DNA of 64,000 nt from Pirellulales bacterium (GTDB lineage: Bacteria > Planctomycetota > Planctomycetia > Pirellulales > JANQPP01), in contig JANQPP010000141.1 in NCBI GenBank assembly GCA_028289405.1, positions 1 through 64,000 on the forward strand. Reading direction: 5' to 3'. Numbering within the stretch: the first letter of the stretch is position 1; every line of letters starts with the position of its first letter. The notes beneath the pieces were generated by a model, which was not told the DNA's origin, did not search any database, and saw only the letters and a list, made by a program, of their open reading frames with translations. Positions 17,615 to 28,019 of the stretch are shown piece after piece. The position numbers and the translations under genes were made by a program.

Positions 17615-19906
17615 GTGGGCTCTAAGCGTGTTCAACAGGAGTTTTTTTTCGCGGACGCGCCGCCGTGGGAAATCGAAGACCAGGCGGACGTGCTTGTCGC
17701 GGAGGTCGCCTTTCCTTCCGGTCCACCGGGACTCCTCAGCTATCGCGTGCCGGATCCGTTGCGGGATTCTTTACGAACGGGGATGCGCGTGCGAGTTCCG
17801 TTAGGCGCGTCGCATCGATTGCGTTGGGGGTTTTGCGTGCGGCTGGGCCAACCGGAGCATCTGCCCAGCACATTGAAGGATGTTCAGCAGGTGATGGACG
17901 AGGAGCGGCTCGTTTCACCAGAGATCCTGCGGCTTACGGAATGGATGTCCGAGTATTATCTCTGCCGCTGGGGGCAGGTTCTTCAGGCTGTCGTGCCAGC
18001 CGGCGTGCGCGGCCAAGCCGGAACCCGATCGATCACGTATCTCTCCTTGGCGTCGGACGATGCCGAAAACAACGCTAAAAAAGCGCCCCCTACGCAAGAC
18101 GCCGTATTGCGGTATCTGACCACCCATGGAGTGCCCGTCCCTCTCGCGCAAGTTCGACGGGATCTCGGCTGCTCGGACGGACCCATCCGTGCCCTGCGAA
18201 AAAAGGGATTGGTGACCACGGAAATCCGCCGTTCCTCGGCAGAGGACATCTCCGAGACGCCCGTAAAAAAAGTCACGCCGCCGCTCGATTTGAATGAGGA
18301 CCAACGGCAGGCGCTGGAAGCGATCCACGCGGCACTGCACGCCGCGGAACATCAGACGATCTTGGTCCATGGCGTCACCGGGAGCGGGAAAACCGAAGTC
18401 TATATGCGGGCCATCGCGGAGGTGATCAGCTTTGGCCGGCAAGCGATTCTCTTGGTTCCGGAAATCAGCCTCACACCTCAAACCGTGGAGCGATTTCGTC
18501 ACCGGTTTGGCCGAGTGGCCGTACTTCATAGCCACTTGAGCGACACCGAACGCCACGCCCAGTGGCGAAGCATTGCCAGCGGAGCCGTTTCCGTGGTGAT
18601 CGGCGCGCGGAGTGCCGTTTTCGCGCCGACCAAACATTTGGGCATGATCGTGCTGGATGAGGAACATGAATCCTCATTCAAGCAAAACACGGCTCCCCGG
18701 TATCACGCACGGGATGTCGCGGTCGAGCGTGCCCGTGCCGCGAACGTCCCGTTGATCTTGGGCTCGGCGACGCCTTCGTTGGAAAGTTGGCACGCGGCAA
18801 AGAAAAGTCGCTACCGACTGGTGAGCCTGCCGCGTCGCGTACTCGATCGGCCACTACCTGCCGTCCGCGTGGTCGATTTGCGACTTGAACAGGAACGGCG
18901 TGGGCACGGAGGGGTCATCAGCCGCTATCTGCACCAAGCGGCATTGGACGTGCTCCGCCGAGGCGAGCAGGTAATTCTGCTCCTCAATCGGCGGGGATTC
19001 GCCACGCACATTCAATGCCCCTCCTGCGGGGAAGTCGTGAGTTGTCCCAACTGCGACATCGCGCTCACGCATCATCGCGCGGGAGAAATCGCCCTCTGCC
19101 ATTACTGCGAACACGCCGAACCCGCACCCAAGATTTGCCCTAATTGTCGCTCCCCTGGAATTCGCTATCGCGGCTTGGGCACACAGCGAGTGGAGATGGA
19201 GGTCAAGGCCCGCTTTCCCGATTACACTTGCTTCCGCATGGACACCGACTCCATGCGGGGTCCCGGTAGCCATGAACGGGCCTTGGCCAAGTTCCGGCAA
19301 GGCGATTACCACATCCTGCTGGGCACGCAAATGATCGCCAAGGGGCTCGATTTTCCGCAGGTAACACTCGTGGGAGTGGTCAATGCCGACACGGCGCTCC
19401 ACCTTCCCGACTTTCGCGCCGGCGAACGCACATTCCAACTCGTCACCCAAGTCGCGGGGCGTACCGGACGCGGAGACAAAGGCGGGCACGTGATCGTGCA
19501 GACCTACAGCCCGGACCATCCGGCGATCGCCGCCGCGGCGGCGCACGACTACCTAAGTTTCGCGGAACATGAATTGCCCCTGCGTGAGGAATACGGCTAC
19601 CCTCCGTATGGCCACGTGGCACGGGCCGTGGCAAAGGGACCACAAGAGGAGTCCGCGCGTTCCTTCGCGGAAGCCTTGGGGGAACTGCTACGGAAGGGTG
19701 TGGACGATTCGGGCGCGGCGGTGCGGATTCTCGGCCCGGCTCCGGCGCCGCTGGCACGACTGCGGGGGGATTACCGCTTCCATTTGCAGTTGCACGCCGA
19801 AGACGTGGGCCATCTACAAACCGTGCTCTGCTCCGCGATCGACCAGCTTACTCCACCCAAGGACGTCCAATGGATGGTGGACATCGATCCCGTTGATCTG
19901 CTGTGA
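17615..19906 (+). CDS. priA: Primosomal protein N' (replication restart helicase PriA)
   Basis: The 763-residue product is a full-length PriA. The 3'-DNA-binding domain is N-terminal. Walker A GVTGSGKT is near residue 252 and DEEH near 348. A cysteine-rich zinc module (CPSCGEVVSCPNC, CHYC, CPNC) starts near 467, and the C-terminal helicase domain includes GLDFPQVTLVGVVNAD. PriA reloads the replicative helicase at stalled forks. The start is taken as GTG at 17615, because AGGGG lies seven bases upstream and the N-terminal sequence then matches the family length. The frame itself is open upstream, overlapping the VOC gene. A TTG six bases earlier is an alternative. Confidence 0.95.
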   Translation: MGSKRVQQEFFFADAPPWEIEDQADVLVAEVAFPSGPPGLLSYRVPDPLRDSLRTGMRVRVPLGASHRLRWGFCVRLGQPEHLPSTLKDVQQVMDEERLVSPEILRLTEWMSEYYLCRWGQVLQAVVPAGVRGQAGTRSITYLSLASDDAENNAKKAPPTQDAVLRYLTTHGVPVPLAQVRRDLGCSDGPIRALRKKGLVTTEIRRSSAEDISETPVKKVTPPLDLNEDQRQALEAIHAALHAAEHQTILVHGVTGSGKTEVYMRAIAEVISFGRQAILLVPEISLTPQTVERFRHRFGRVAVLHSHLSDTERHAQWRSIASGAVSVVIGARSAVFAPTKHLGMIVLDEEHESSFKQNTAPRYHARDVAVERARAANVPLILGSATPSLESWHAAKKSRYRLVSLPRRVLDRPLPAVRVVDLRLEQERRGHGGVISRYLHQAALDVLRRGEQVILLLNRRGFATHIQCPSCGEVVSCPNCDIALTHHRAGEIALCHYCEHAEPAPKICPNCRSPGIRYRGLGTQRVEMEVKARFPDYTCFRMDTDSMRGPGSHERALAKFRQGDYHILLGTQMIAKGLDFPQVTLVGVVNADTALHLPDFRAGERTFQLVTQVAGRTGRGDKGGHVIVQTYSPDHPAIAAAAAHDYLSFAEHELPLREEYGYPPYGHVARAVAKGPQEESARSFAEALGELLRKGVDDSGAAVRILGPAPAPLARLRGDYRFHLQLHAEDVGHLQTVLCSAIDQLTPPKDVQWMVDIDPVDLL

Positions 19907-19980
19907 ACGCCCGTATCGAGGACCATCGCGGCGGGAAGAAGACACGAATCGCTGCGAAGGGCGGATAGCATCGTCCCAAG

Positions 19981-20979
19981 CTACTCGACCTGAGTGTTTA
20001 CGTAATGCTCATAAATCGCGGCGGGATCGAAATCCTGTGATGATGCATTCCAATGCAAATAGACGCCGTACCGCATGGAGAACGGCTGGCCCTTGGGTAC
20101 GACAATTCGGCTCGGTTCGCCAGCACCAAACGCCTGCTGTCCGAAGGGGTTGGCGGCCACGAATCCATAGTCTCGGGCGTGGAACCAGCAAGGACGGAAG
20201 TTGCTCGGATGTGGCATGAGCAGCACACCGACGAATTTTCCGTCCACGATTCCGCCATAGTCGCACCAATCCGCCGCCTGGCCCCACGCTTCTTCTTCGT
20301 CTTGTTGGCCATGACTGTTGAGTATGCGGCCTCCGGGAGAAGAGCTCACGGCGATTGGTGTGGCCAACCGCACTCCCAACCCCATCTCTTCCTGGTCACC
20401 GAAATAGAAATCTTGATCGTCCGAGCGAAACGTGCTGTGCCATTGCAAAAGGATACCTTGGTCACATAGTCGAAACTCGTAACGACCAATTTCCCGACAA
20501 ACTTCACCATCAGCATCCGAATTCAAATAGCGATTTTCGACCGCAAAGCCGAAACGATCCCTCTCGGCGCTGGGCGGCTCCACGAATCGGAGATGCTCGA
20601 CTTGTGCCCGCAGACGCCAATAATCGTGGCCGGCCAGATCACCGAAGGCGAGCCACAAGCCGGGGTGAAGTTGGGCGTGATCGTTCGCGTCACTAGATGC
20701 TGGAGGATGGTTCCGCGTGACTTGTATTCCCCCAGGCAAGCGGAGGTTCGCGAAGTAGGGACGCGGAATGTTCTTGTCACGGTACACATACTGGACAAAT
20801 GGCCGGCCATGAAGCCGTATCGTAAATTCTCCACCTGCCTCTTCGATCCTCGGTGCGGACCAAACCTCCTCCGCTCGCGACACGCTACTCATGGAGAGCG
20901 CGATAATTGACACTGCCGCTATCCAAGCTTGCGCTCCGAAACGGGAACGGATTGCGGTTCTTTGCGAACTTTCAGACAT
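19981..20979 (-). CDS. Secreted DUF6807 (PmoA-like) protein
   Basis: The 332-residue protein has a Sec signal (hydrophobic segment about residues 17-33, then VSRAEE). The rest follows the DUF6807 pattern: RPYFANLRLPGG, HPGLWLAFGDL, a GGRILNSHGQQDE segment and ADWCDYGGIVDGK. The family was once named after methane oxygenase PmoA but is not a methane monooxygenase. Its members are common in planctomycetes and Bacteroidota next to glycan genes, and their activity is unknown. A second member lies at 43440-44387. The gene is convergent with priA and separated from it by 74 bases. Confidence 0.8.
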   Translation of the reverse strand: MSESSQRTAIRSRFGAQAWIAAVSIIALSMSSVSRAEEVWSAPRIEEAGGEFTIRLHGRPFVQYVYRDKNIPRPYFANLRLPGGIQVTRNHPPASSDANDHAQLHPGLWLAFGDLAGHDYWRLRAQVEHLRFVEPPSAERDRFGFAVENRYLNSDADGEVCREIGRYEFRLCDQGILLQWHSTFRSDDQDFYFGDQEEMGLGVRLATPIAVSSSPGGRILNSHGQQDEEEAWGQAADWCDYGGIVDGKFVGVLLMPHPSNFRPCWFHARDYGFVAANPFGQQAFGAGEPSRIVVPKGQPFSMRYGVYLHWNASSQDFDPAAIYEHYVNTQVE

Positions 20980-21412
20980 CGATCATGTTCCACACACAAA
21001 GATGAAGTTGAATTATCATTGAAAACTAGGAACGCCGCGAGATCCGAATTCCCACTTCTTGTAGCGGTGCCGCCCAACGTTGCCCAACACTACGGCGATC
21101 GAGTTTGAGTTAACTCTTCCATAACGCGGTAGGAGATCGAATTCTTCCCAAAAGAGGAAGCCGATTCAAGAGACCCATGTTTTAGAAGTATCCGCAGCAA
21201 ATCACGAACGGCCGTCGGCTTTTGCAGGTTCACCATTGCCCGTCCGACACGGCACTGAGATACTCTCGGCATACCCGCAGGCGGTCGTCTTTGGCTTCCG
21301 AGATGACAAAAACAGAGGTCAACGGCCACGCACTTCCTCTAATCGCGTGAATCGAAACCGATGCTAACGCGAAAAAACACTTGCATATTGCGCTGATACA
21401 AGAGGCACTCCT
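20980..21412. other. Intergenic region upstream of the MoxR operon
   Basis: This 433-base stretch separates the DUF6807 gene from the divergent MoxR operon. A 79-codon minus-strand frame at 21090-21329 has no recognisable features and I do not call it a gene. The right end carries AGAGG at 21401-21405, seven bases before the TTG start of the MoxR gene. Nothing else was identified. Confidence 0.4.
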
Positions 21413-22420
21413 TTGAAAACCGCCGAAGATGACCTCCAGGCCGCTGAAGCAATCCATGCCGCACGGGAACAAATTTCCCGGGAAGTCGGCAAGGTGGTCG
21501 TGGGCCAGAAAGATGTATTGGACGAAATTCTCATCGCGCTCTTCGCTCGCGGACATTGCCTGTTGGTGGGCGTTCCCGGGCTGGCGAAGACGCTGATGAT
21601 CCAGAGTCTGGCCCAAGCGATGTCGCTCCGTTTCAGCCGCATCCAATTCACGCCGGACCTGATGCCAGCCGACATCACCGGCACGGAGGTGATCCAGACC
21701 AACCAAGCCAACGGGGAACGCGAGTTACGTTTTTTGAAAGGCCCGATCTTCGCCAACATCGTGCTGGCGGACGAGATCAACCGCACGCCCCCAAAAACTC
21801 AAGCAGCATTGCTAGAAGCGATGCAGGAGCACCAAGTCACCAGCGGCGGCATGCGTCATCCGCTGTTGGAGCCGTTCTTCGTGCTGGCCACGCAAAACCC
21901 CATTGAGCAGGAAGGAACCTACCCACTGCCGGAAGCACAACTGGACCGTTTCATGTTCAACATCCACCTGGATTATCCGAGCGAGGACGAAGAATGTGAA
22001 ATTGTCTCTTCCACCACGGTGGACGAGATTCCCCAGGTGGAGCCGACGATCACCGGCGAAGAGCTTTTGGCGCTGAGCCACACCGTCCGCCGTGTGCCTG
22101 CCGCCGGGCACGTCGTGCGGTATGCGGTACGGCTGGCCCGCGCTTCCCGGCCCGACAGGAACCCTGAGTCTGGATTCGTGCGAGACCATGTCACCTGGGG
22201 CGCCGGCCCACGAGCCAGCCAGGTGTTGATCTTGGGAGCCAAGGCCCGCGCCGTGCTGCAAGGACGTTGGTGCGCCGAATGCGATGACGTGCGGGCGGTG
22301 GCCTTGCCTGCCCTGCGGCACCGCATCGTCACGAACTTCCACGCCGAAGCGGAAGGCATTACCGCGGACGACGTGGTGCGCCGTCTTTTGCAGGATGTTC
22401 CCGAACATCCTTCCGATTGA
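21413..22420 (+). CDS. MoxR-family AAA+ ATPase
   Basis: The 335-residue ATPase has Walker A GVPGLAKT near residue 52, Walker [11 protein letters not shown] near 117-126, sensor 1 FFVLATQNP, and the C-terminal lid with [16 protein letters not shown] typical of MoxR. MoxR proteins act with von Willebrand factor A (VWA) proteins as chaperones for maturation of metal enzymes or complexes. The following genes encode DUF58, BatA-type and VWA-type proteins, the standard partners. Translation starts at TTG 21413, supported by AGAGG seven bases upstream. Confidence 0.95.
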   Translation: MKTAEDDLQAAEAIHAAREQISREVGKVVVGQKDVLDEILIALFARGHCLLVGVPGLAKTLMIQSLAQAMSLRFSRIQFTPDLMPADITGTEVIQTNQANGERELRFLKGPIFANIVLADEINRTPPKTQAALLEAMQEHQVTSGGMRHPLLEPFFVLATQNPIEQEGTYPLPEAQLDRFMFNIHLDYPSEDEECEIVSSTTVDEIPQVEPTITGEELLALSHTVRRVPAAGHVVRYAVRLARASRPDRNPESGFVRDHVTWGAGPRASQVLILGAKARAVLQGRWCAECDDVRAVALPALRHRIVTNFHAEAEGITADDVVRRLLQDVPEHPSD

Positions 22421-22472
22421 TCATCTTACGGCCACACGGCTTCGACCATCACTACGTCAGGCAAGATTCCCC

Positions 22473-23384
22473 GTGGCAACCACCTCGAATTATTCCGATC
22501 CGGAAGTTTTGGCCTCCCTAGCCAGCCTGGAACTGCGGGCGCGGCACATCGTGGAGGGATTTACCGCCGGACGGCAAAAGAGCCCCTACCACGGTTTCTC
22601 CGTGGAATTCGCGGAACACCGTGACTACACGCCGGGGGACGATCCCCGCTATGTCGATTGGAAAGTGTTTGGCCGCACGGAGCGGATGTACCTCAAACGC
22701 TTCACGGAGGAGACCAATCTCGAATGCATGCTACTGTTGGACACTAGCGGCAGCATGGCCTATCAAGGCGCAAGCGCTGCAATGCCCAAGCTGGAGTATG
22801 GGAAGTGTCTGGTGGCCGCGCTGGCTTTCATGCTGTTGAGGCAAAGCGACCGCGCCGGTTTGGCAATTTTTGACCGGCGGATTCGGAGCATGGTTCCGCT
22901 CAGCGGGAAGGGTTCCCAACGGACCAGACTGTTCCAAGCATTGGCTGCGGCGGAGGCGGGCGAGTCCACTGCCTGTGGCGCGGTGTTTCACGAAATGGCC
23001 GAGCGGTTTTCACGGCGGGGCATGGTGATCGTGGCCAGCGACCTGCTCGCGGATCCCCATGATATCCTGCAGGGCCTCCATCATCTGCGATTTCAAGGCC
23101 ACGAAGTGTTGGTTTTTCACCTCTTCGATCCGGACGAACTGAAATTTCCCTTTGAAGGTCCCATGGCGTTTCGGGACTTGGAAGGAACCGCTGCCATCGG
23201 CATGGAATCCAGCCTCATCCGTTCGGCCTATCTGGAGGCGGCGAGGAACCACATCGAACTGCTGGAAAAAGAGTGCCGCCGACGAGACGTGGACTACGTG
23301 TGGCTTACGACGGACCGGCCGTTGGAACATGCGCTCCTGGAGTTCCTGGCCGCCCGGCAACGTGCCTTTCCCTCGACGCGCTAG
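22473..23384 (+). CDS. DUF58 protein with VWA-like fold
   Basis: The 303-residue protein has the DUF58 core SVEFAEHRDYTPGDDPRYVDWKVFGRT, given here only by its outline at residues 46-72, and an intact metal-ion-dependent adhesion motif (DTSGS) in LLLDTSGSMAY. The GTG at 22473 is chosen because upstream codons overlap the MoxR gene and lack similarity to the family; AGGCAAG precedes it. DUF58 proteins are the usual partners of MoxR ATPases. The gene follows MoxR after 52 bases and precedes the BatA-type gene by 27 bases. Confidence 0.92.
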   Translation: MATTSNYSDPEVLASLASLELRARHIVEGFTAGRQKSPYHGFSVEFAEHRDYTPGDDPRYVDWKVFGRTERMYLKRFTEETNLECMLLLDTSGSMAYQGASAAMPKLEYGKCLVAALAFMLLRQSDRAGLAIFDRRIRSMVPLSGKGSQRTRLFQALAAAEAGESTACGAVFHEMAERFSRRGMVIVASDLLADPHDILQGLHHLRFQGHEVLVFHLFDPDELKFPFEGPMAFRDLEGTAAIGMESSLIRSAYLEAARNHIELLEKECRRRDVDYVWLTTDRPLEHALLEFLAARQRAFPSTR

Positions 23385-23411
23385 TGCCGTTAACGAAAAA
23401 GGTGTGATCGA

Positions 23412-25655
23412 TTGTCGCGAATGGTACTCATCGCCTGGGGGTTCGGCAGCGCCGGCATGTTGGGCTGGCTGGCCGCCGCGCTGATTCCCGTGATGCTGCA
23501 CCTCTGGCACCAATCGCGGCGCAAAGAAACCGCCTGGGGAGCCATGTTTTTTTTGCGTCAGGCGCTCGAGCGGCATTCCCGCCGCATGCGGATCACGCAA
23601 TGGCTGTTGTTGCTGTTGCGGGTGAGCCTGATCATGGCGGTGGTATTCGCCTTTGCACGTCCCTTTCTCGATTCGCGGCTGGGCGCCAACGGGACGAGCC
23701 CCACTTCCCTACGGCTGGTGGTGCTCGATACTTCTCATTCCATGGGATTGGATTCCTCGGTCATGGAACGGGGGAGAGAAGCGGCCCAGCGTTTGGTGAC
23801 CTCGGCACCGCCGGGAACAGGCATCCTCTTCACGACACCGTTCACCAAGCATTCCACGGATGCCGAGGCGGTTTCGTTCGGCGATCATGCCGCCGTTTTG
23901 CGAGAAATCGAACGTGCGGAAGCCACGCCCCGATCCATCCATTTCGCCGACTACCTGCCGCGCCTCGGAGAATTCGTTGATCAACTTCTTGCCAGCCACG
24001 ACGGGCTCCAACAGTTGGATGTGTTCGTCATCTCTGATTTCGCCGCCAGTTCTTGGTATGCTCCACATCAAGATTCTTCCGATGGCAAATTTTCCTGGCA
24101 GGATTCCATCGATGAAGAGGAACGCGTGCGGATGCATGTGGTAAACGTCGGAACGACAGGGCTCTCAAACGTCGCCGTGACTCGGGTATGGACGCCCGAT
24201 CGCCGTCAGCATGCCACTCAACCGCTGCATATCTTCGCGGAGATCACCAACTTTGGCGCCACTTTGCAGAAAAACTTGGCGGTCCGGTTCTATGTGGATG
24301 ACCAGCGAGTTCACGATGAGGTCGTGCAGTTGGACGCGGGACAACGGCAGGTCGTGGAATACATGTCACCGGGGACCGCTCTCGGCTGGCATGCGGTCGA
24401 GGTCCGACTCGGCGAGGAGCCGCATGAGGCGGATGATCGCCGCTGGCTCGTGCTCGATGCGGCCGCGCGCACGCGCGTCCTCTGTGTCGATGCGAGCTTC
24501 CGCCTCGGGAGAAGCATGGGTAATTACCTTTCCCTGGCGCTCTCACCAGGAACAAATTCACAGGCAGCTGAATCGCCCTTCGTGGTGGACATCGCGCGCG
24601 GATGGGAAATGCCAGACACCACGTGGCGGGAGTATGATGCGGTTGTGTTTTGCGACATGCCGTCCTTCACCGCCGCCGAGTCGGAGGAGTTGGCACGCTA
24701 CTTGCGCGAGGGCGGAAGTATTCTGTGGGTGATGGGACCTCGCACGGATCCAGCGAATTACCACGAAACCCTGGGAGCAAACGGCGCGGATATTCTGCCG
24801 GTCGAACTCGATTCCACGCCACTAGAGGGCGTTTATTCACTGGATCCTCTCGATTTTGAACACCCGATGTGGCAAGACTTTCGCGGGCAAGAAGAAACCG
24901 GACTCAACACTCCGGCGGTTTACCGTTATTGGAAGAGTGACCGGCGTACGGAAGAAGCGAATGTAGCGGCGCTTGTGGCACCTGATGGCGATCCGCTACT
25001 GGTGACTCGACCGATAGCGCGGGGACGTTCGGCAATCTTGACCACGAGCCTGGATCTGCCCAGCCAAACGGCGGGCGACGATGCGCAGCGCTGGAGCACG
25101 GTGGCGGTCATGCCGTATTTCGTGCCTCTCATGCATGGTCTACTAGGATGGATGACCGCCCACGCTCCAGAAAACCTCGATCTGCTCGTGGGCGAATCGT
25201 GGCCGCTGCCGGTTTCGGATTTGGTAGAGACCGACGTCACAGTTCGCTTGCCCGACGGTAACGAGGTCACCACATCGATGGCGAATGACTCCGTGGAATA
25301 TTTCACCGACACGGACATTCCCGGTGTCTATCAATTTACGACACGACAACCTTCGGAATCGACCTGGTTCGCGGTCAACGTTTCGCCGGAGGAAAGCGAT
25401 CCGGCAACCACCTCTCCTCAAATCTTGCCGGAAGCATGGACCTACCATCAGGTCGGCGATCTCGATTCCTGGCTGGAACAATTTGCTTTCAGCTCGGACC
25501 AGAGTGAGTTAAGCCGTGCCCTGCTGTGGCTCGCCGCCGGGTTGCTTCTCGCCGAAGGATGGCTGCTGTGGTTCGCGGCCCCGAAAAGCGGATTCACGGG
25601 CAGAGATGTGACGAGGAACCTTGGCGACTTCAACACGCGGCGGATGGCGGAATGA
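23412..25655 (+). CDS. BatA-type membrane VWA protein
   Basis: The 747-residue protein starts with the BatA/aerotolerance N-terminal double-membrane domain: a first helix at about 8-25, RRKETAWGAMFFLRQ, then a second helix at about 60-80. A VWA domain follows with an intact DTSHS motif near residue 102, then a large extracytoplasmic region. A last helix (LLWLAAGLLLAEGWLLWF) is near 710-727. TTG at 23412 is the chosen start because AAAAAGGTG ends about seven bases upstream; the first ATG is nine bases later. It is part of the MoxR operon and overlaps the next gene by four bases. Confidence 0.9.
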   Translation: MSRMVLIAWGFGSAGMLGWLAAALIPVMLHLWHQSRRKETAWGAMFFLRQALERHSRRMRITQWLLLLLRVSLIMAVVFAFARPFLDSRLGANGTSPTSLRLVVLDTSHSMGLDSSVMERGREAAQRLVTSAPPGTGILFTTPFTKHSTDAEAVSFGDHAAVLREIERAEATPRSIHFADYLPRLGEFVDQLLASHDGLQQLDVFVISDFAASSWYAPHQDSSDGKFSWQDSIDEEERVRMHVVNVGTTGLSNVAVTRVWTPDRRQHATQPLHIFAEITNFGATLQKNLAVRFYVDDQRVHDEVVQLDAGQRQVVEYMSPGTALGWHAVEVRLGEEPHEADDRRWLVLDAAARTRVLCVDASFRLGRSMGNYLSLALSPGTNSQAAESPFVVDIARGWEMPDTTWREYDAVVFCDMPSFTAAESEELARYLREGGSILWVMGPRTDPANYHETLGANGADILPVELDSTPLEGVYSLDPLDFEHPMWQDFRGQEETGLNTPAVYRYWKSDRRTEEANVAALVAPDGDPLLVTRPIARGRSAILTTSLDLPSQTAGDDAQRWSTVAVMPYFVPLMHGLLGWMTAHAPENLDLLVGESWPLPVSDLVETDVTVRLPDGNEVTTSMANDSVEYFTDTDIPGVYQFTTRQPSESTWFAVNVSPEESDPATTSPQILPEAWTYHQVGDLDSWLEQFAFSSDQSELSRALLWLAAGLLLAEGWLLWFAAPKSGFTGRDVTRNLGDFNTRRMAE

Positions 25656-27958
25656 TGCCCGGGCAAGACTGGTTCCACGGCCTGGAATTTTCGGGCAATC
25701 CCTGGCCCGCCATCACCGTGTTCGTCGTGATGGCGGGCCTCGTTGTGTTTGTCTACCTGCGGCGATATCACAGCCACGGCACGGCCAAATGCGGAAGCCT
25801 GCTCGTGTTGCGGCTACTCGCGCTGGCCCTGCTCTTGCTGATGGTCACGCAGCCCCGTTTGCTCTTGAAGCCGGATAAAATGCCGACGTTGGCGCTGATC
25901 ATCGATGACTCCCTGAGCATGGGCATCCGGGATGTCCCACGATCGTCGAACGGCGAGGTCGGGGAGCACGTTTCCCGCTGGGAGCAAGTCGTCGGGCAAC
26001 TTACAAGGAACAATGCTCGTACGTTGCATGCCTTGGCGGATCGGTTTGAACCACGCATCTATTTCGCGTCCGAACAAGCGAACAGCGCCCCTTCCGCGAT
26101 ACCGGAATTTCCGCAAGTGCTCGCCGCGCACCAGCCGCATGGCGGTGAAAGCCGCTTGGGAGCAGCCGTCGACTACGTCATCCAGCAGCCTAACGAAGCA
26201 ACACCGCAAACCGTCGTGCTCGTCAGTGATGGAAATTCGACCCATGGCGATACGTTGGATACTGCCGTACAGGTCTGCCAATCTGCTGGAGTTCCTCTGT
26301 ATCTCGTGGGGACTGGAAACCCTGAATCGTTCGCCGACGTGTTCTTGGCAAACGCCACCGCACCCCGGCGCGCTTACGCGGGAGACATGCTCGCCATCGA
26401 AATTCCCGTGTACTTCCAGGGAAAGTTGGAAACCAACGTGACTCTACGGCTGAGGGACGTGGCGAATCCGGACGAGATCCTGGATGAGATCCTGGATGAG
26501 AGGAGAATCGAGTTCCCGGAACAGGAACCTGCAAAAACCGTCTCGCTCTTCGTGCGGCCCGGCAGCAGCGGCACGAAGCAGTATCGCGTCGAAGCCGTTC
26601 CATTCCCAGGCGAAATTCACACCGCGAACAACCAAACCACCGTGGAAGTGGAAGTCATCAACACGCCATTGCGTGTGCTGCTCGCGCAGAATTATCCCAA
26701 CTTCGAATATCGTTATTTGAAAGCGGCACTCGAACGCGATCCCACGATAGAGTTGTCCACCTATCTGCAACAAGCCGATCCAGGCTATGTGGAGATTGAC
26801 CGCTCGGCGATTTCCCGGTTCCCACTCCGCTACGAAGACTTTCTGGAATACGACGTCATTATCTTTGGCGACATCGATCCGCGATTGCTCGCCCGGGATG
26901 CGGGCTCGCATTTGGAGCGATTCGCGAGCGAATTCGGCGGGGGATTGGTATTCATCGCCGGGCCGCGCCACCTGCCCAAAGCGTACACGGGCGGTGTCTG
27001 GCAGGTCCTGTTTCCATTTCAAGCAAATACACCAATTACTTTGACAGAGGCAACTTCGAACACACCGTTTCAGGTCATGCCCACGGAAGCCGGCATGTCC
27101 GATCTCACGCTGCAACTGGGAACACGCTCGGAGGACAACCTGGAGACGTGGGCGAATTTGCCGCCGCTGTTTTGGCGCCAGGATATCGGCATTCCCAAAC
27201 CGGCCACGCAAGTCTTGGCGATCGCCCAATCCACGTCGTCCATGCGGGCCACATCGCTTCCGATCTTTCTTCAGCAGCGGCTAGGTGCCGGCAACGTTCG
27301 GTTTCATGCCACGGACAGCACTTGGCGGTGGCGGATCCGCAACGGGGACGTTTTCTTTGCCCGCTATTGGACGCAAACACTCCGTGCATTGAGCAAAACG
27401 CTCCGCGCCGGTGTGGAGCGGCAAGCGGGAATTTCGCTTGACCGGCGGCGTTATGCCCCGGGAGAAGAAGTTCGAGTGGCCGTCCGTTTTTTTGACCACC
27501 GGACGATACCTGAATCCGGGAAGCTACCGCGTGTGGCCGTCACCGACAACGATACTTATTCCCAAACCATCGAATTGCGAAATTCGCCAGAGTGGCCCGC
27601 TCGTTTCGAGGCGGAGATGAGTGCTTTGCCGGCGGGAAGTTATCGAGCCACGCTCCTCGAACCCACATTGCAACACGTCCAGCCGAGCGTGACGTTTCAA
27701 GTCGAAGCCCTGCCTGGCGAGCTGGACCATCCGCATCTGAATGAGCGGGAATTGAAAATCGCGGCGGAAGCCACCGGAGGAAAGTACCTCCATGTGAACC
27801 GATGGTCCGACTTGATCGATGAGCTACCATTGCCCAGGGCCACTGCGGAATCGCCGCCAAGCGTCGTCGATCCGTGGCACCGGTGGCCCGTGCTCGCCCT
27901 GTTTTTGGCTTTGCTTACCACGGAATGGTACCTGCTGTACCGGTGGGGATGGTTATAG
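25652..27958 (+). CDS. Membrane VWA-like protein of the MoxR operon
   Basis: The 768-residue protein has two N-terminal helices (about 20-36 and 50-67) and a VWA-like domain with DDSLS in ALIIDDSLSMGI. The extended extracytoplasmic region includes a glutamine-amidotransferase-like section around YDVIIFGDIDPRLL and GGLVFIAGPRH. A C-terminal helix (WPVLALFLALLTTEWYLLY) closes it. Its ATG overlaps the preceding stop in an ATGA, so translation is coupled. The frame is open to 25526, but those codons lie inside the upstream gene. A 12-bp direct tandem repeat sits inside the gene near 26476-26499. The protein probably assembles with the BatA-type protein at the inner membrane. Confidence 0.88.
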   Translation: MMPGQDWFHGLEFSGNPWPAITVFVVMAGLVVFVYLRRYHSHGTAKCGSLLVLRLLALALLLLMVTQPRLLLKPDKMPTLALIIDDSLSMGIRDVPRSSNGEVGEHVSRWEQVVGQLTRNNARTLHALADRFEPRIYFASEQANSAPSAIPEFPQVLAAHQPHGGESRLGAAVDYVIQQPNEATPQTVVLVSDGNSTHGDTLDTAVQVCQSAGVPLYLVGTGNPESFADVFLANATAPRRAYAGDMLAIEIPVYFQGKLETNVTLRLRDVANPDEILDEILDERRIEFPEQEPAKTVSLFVRPGSSGTKQYRVEAVPFPGEIHTANNQTTVEVEVINTPLRVLLAQNYPNFEYRYLKAALERDPTIELSTYLQQADPGYVEIDRSAISRFPLRYEDFLEYDVIIFGDIDPRLLARDAGSHLERFASEFGGGLVFIAGPRHLPKAYTGGVWQVLFPFQANTPITLTEATSNTPFQVMPTEAGMSDLTLQLGTRSEDNLETWANLPPLFWRQDIGIPKPATQVLAIAQSTSSMRATSLPIFLQQRLGAGNVRFHATDSTWRWRIRNGDVFFARYWTQTLRALSKTLRAGVERQAGISLDRRRYAPGEEVRVAVRFFDHRTIPESGKLPRVAVTDNDTYSQTIELRNSPEWPARFEAEMSALPAGSYRATLLEPTLQHVQPSVTFQVEALPGELDHPHLNERELKIAAEATGGKYLHVNRWSDLIDELPLPRATAESPPSVVDPWHRWPVLALFLALLTTEWYLLYRWGWL

Positions 27959-28019
27959 CGGGCGATCAACACTGGCCACCACCCGCCTCATTCCTGCTGG
28001 CTGTGTTCTGGTAAATTTC

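Noticed and set aside
21090-21329. 79-codon minus-strand ORF before the MoxR operon
   Set aside because: There is no clear ribosome-binding site, domain or signal peptide, so I keep it as intergenic.
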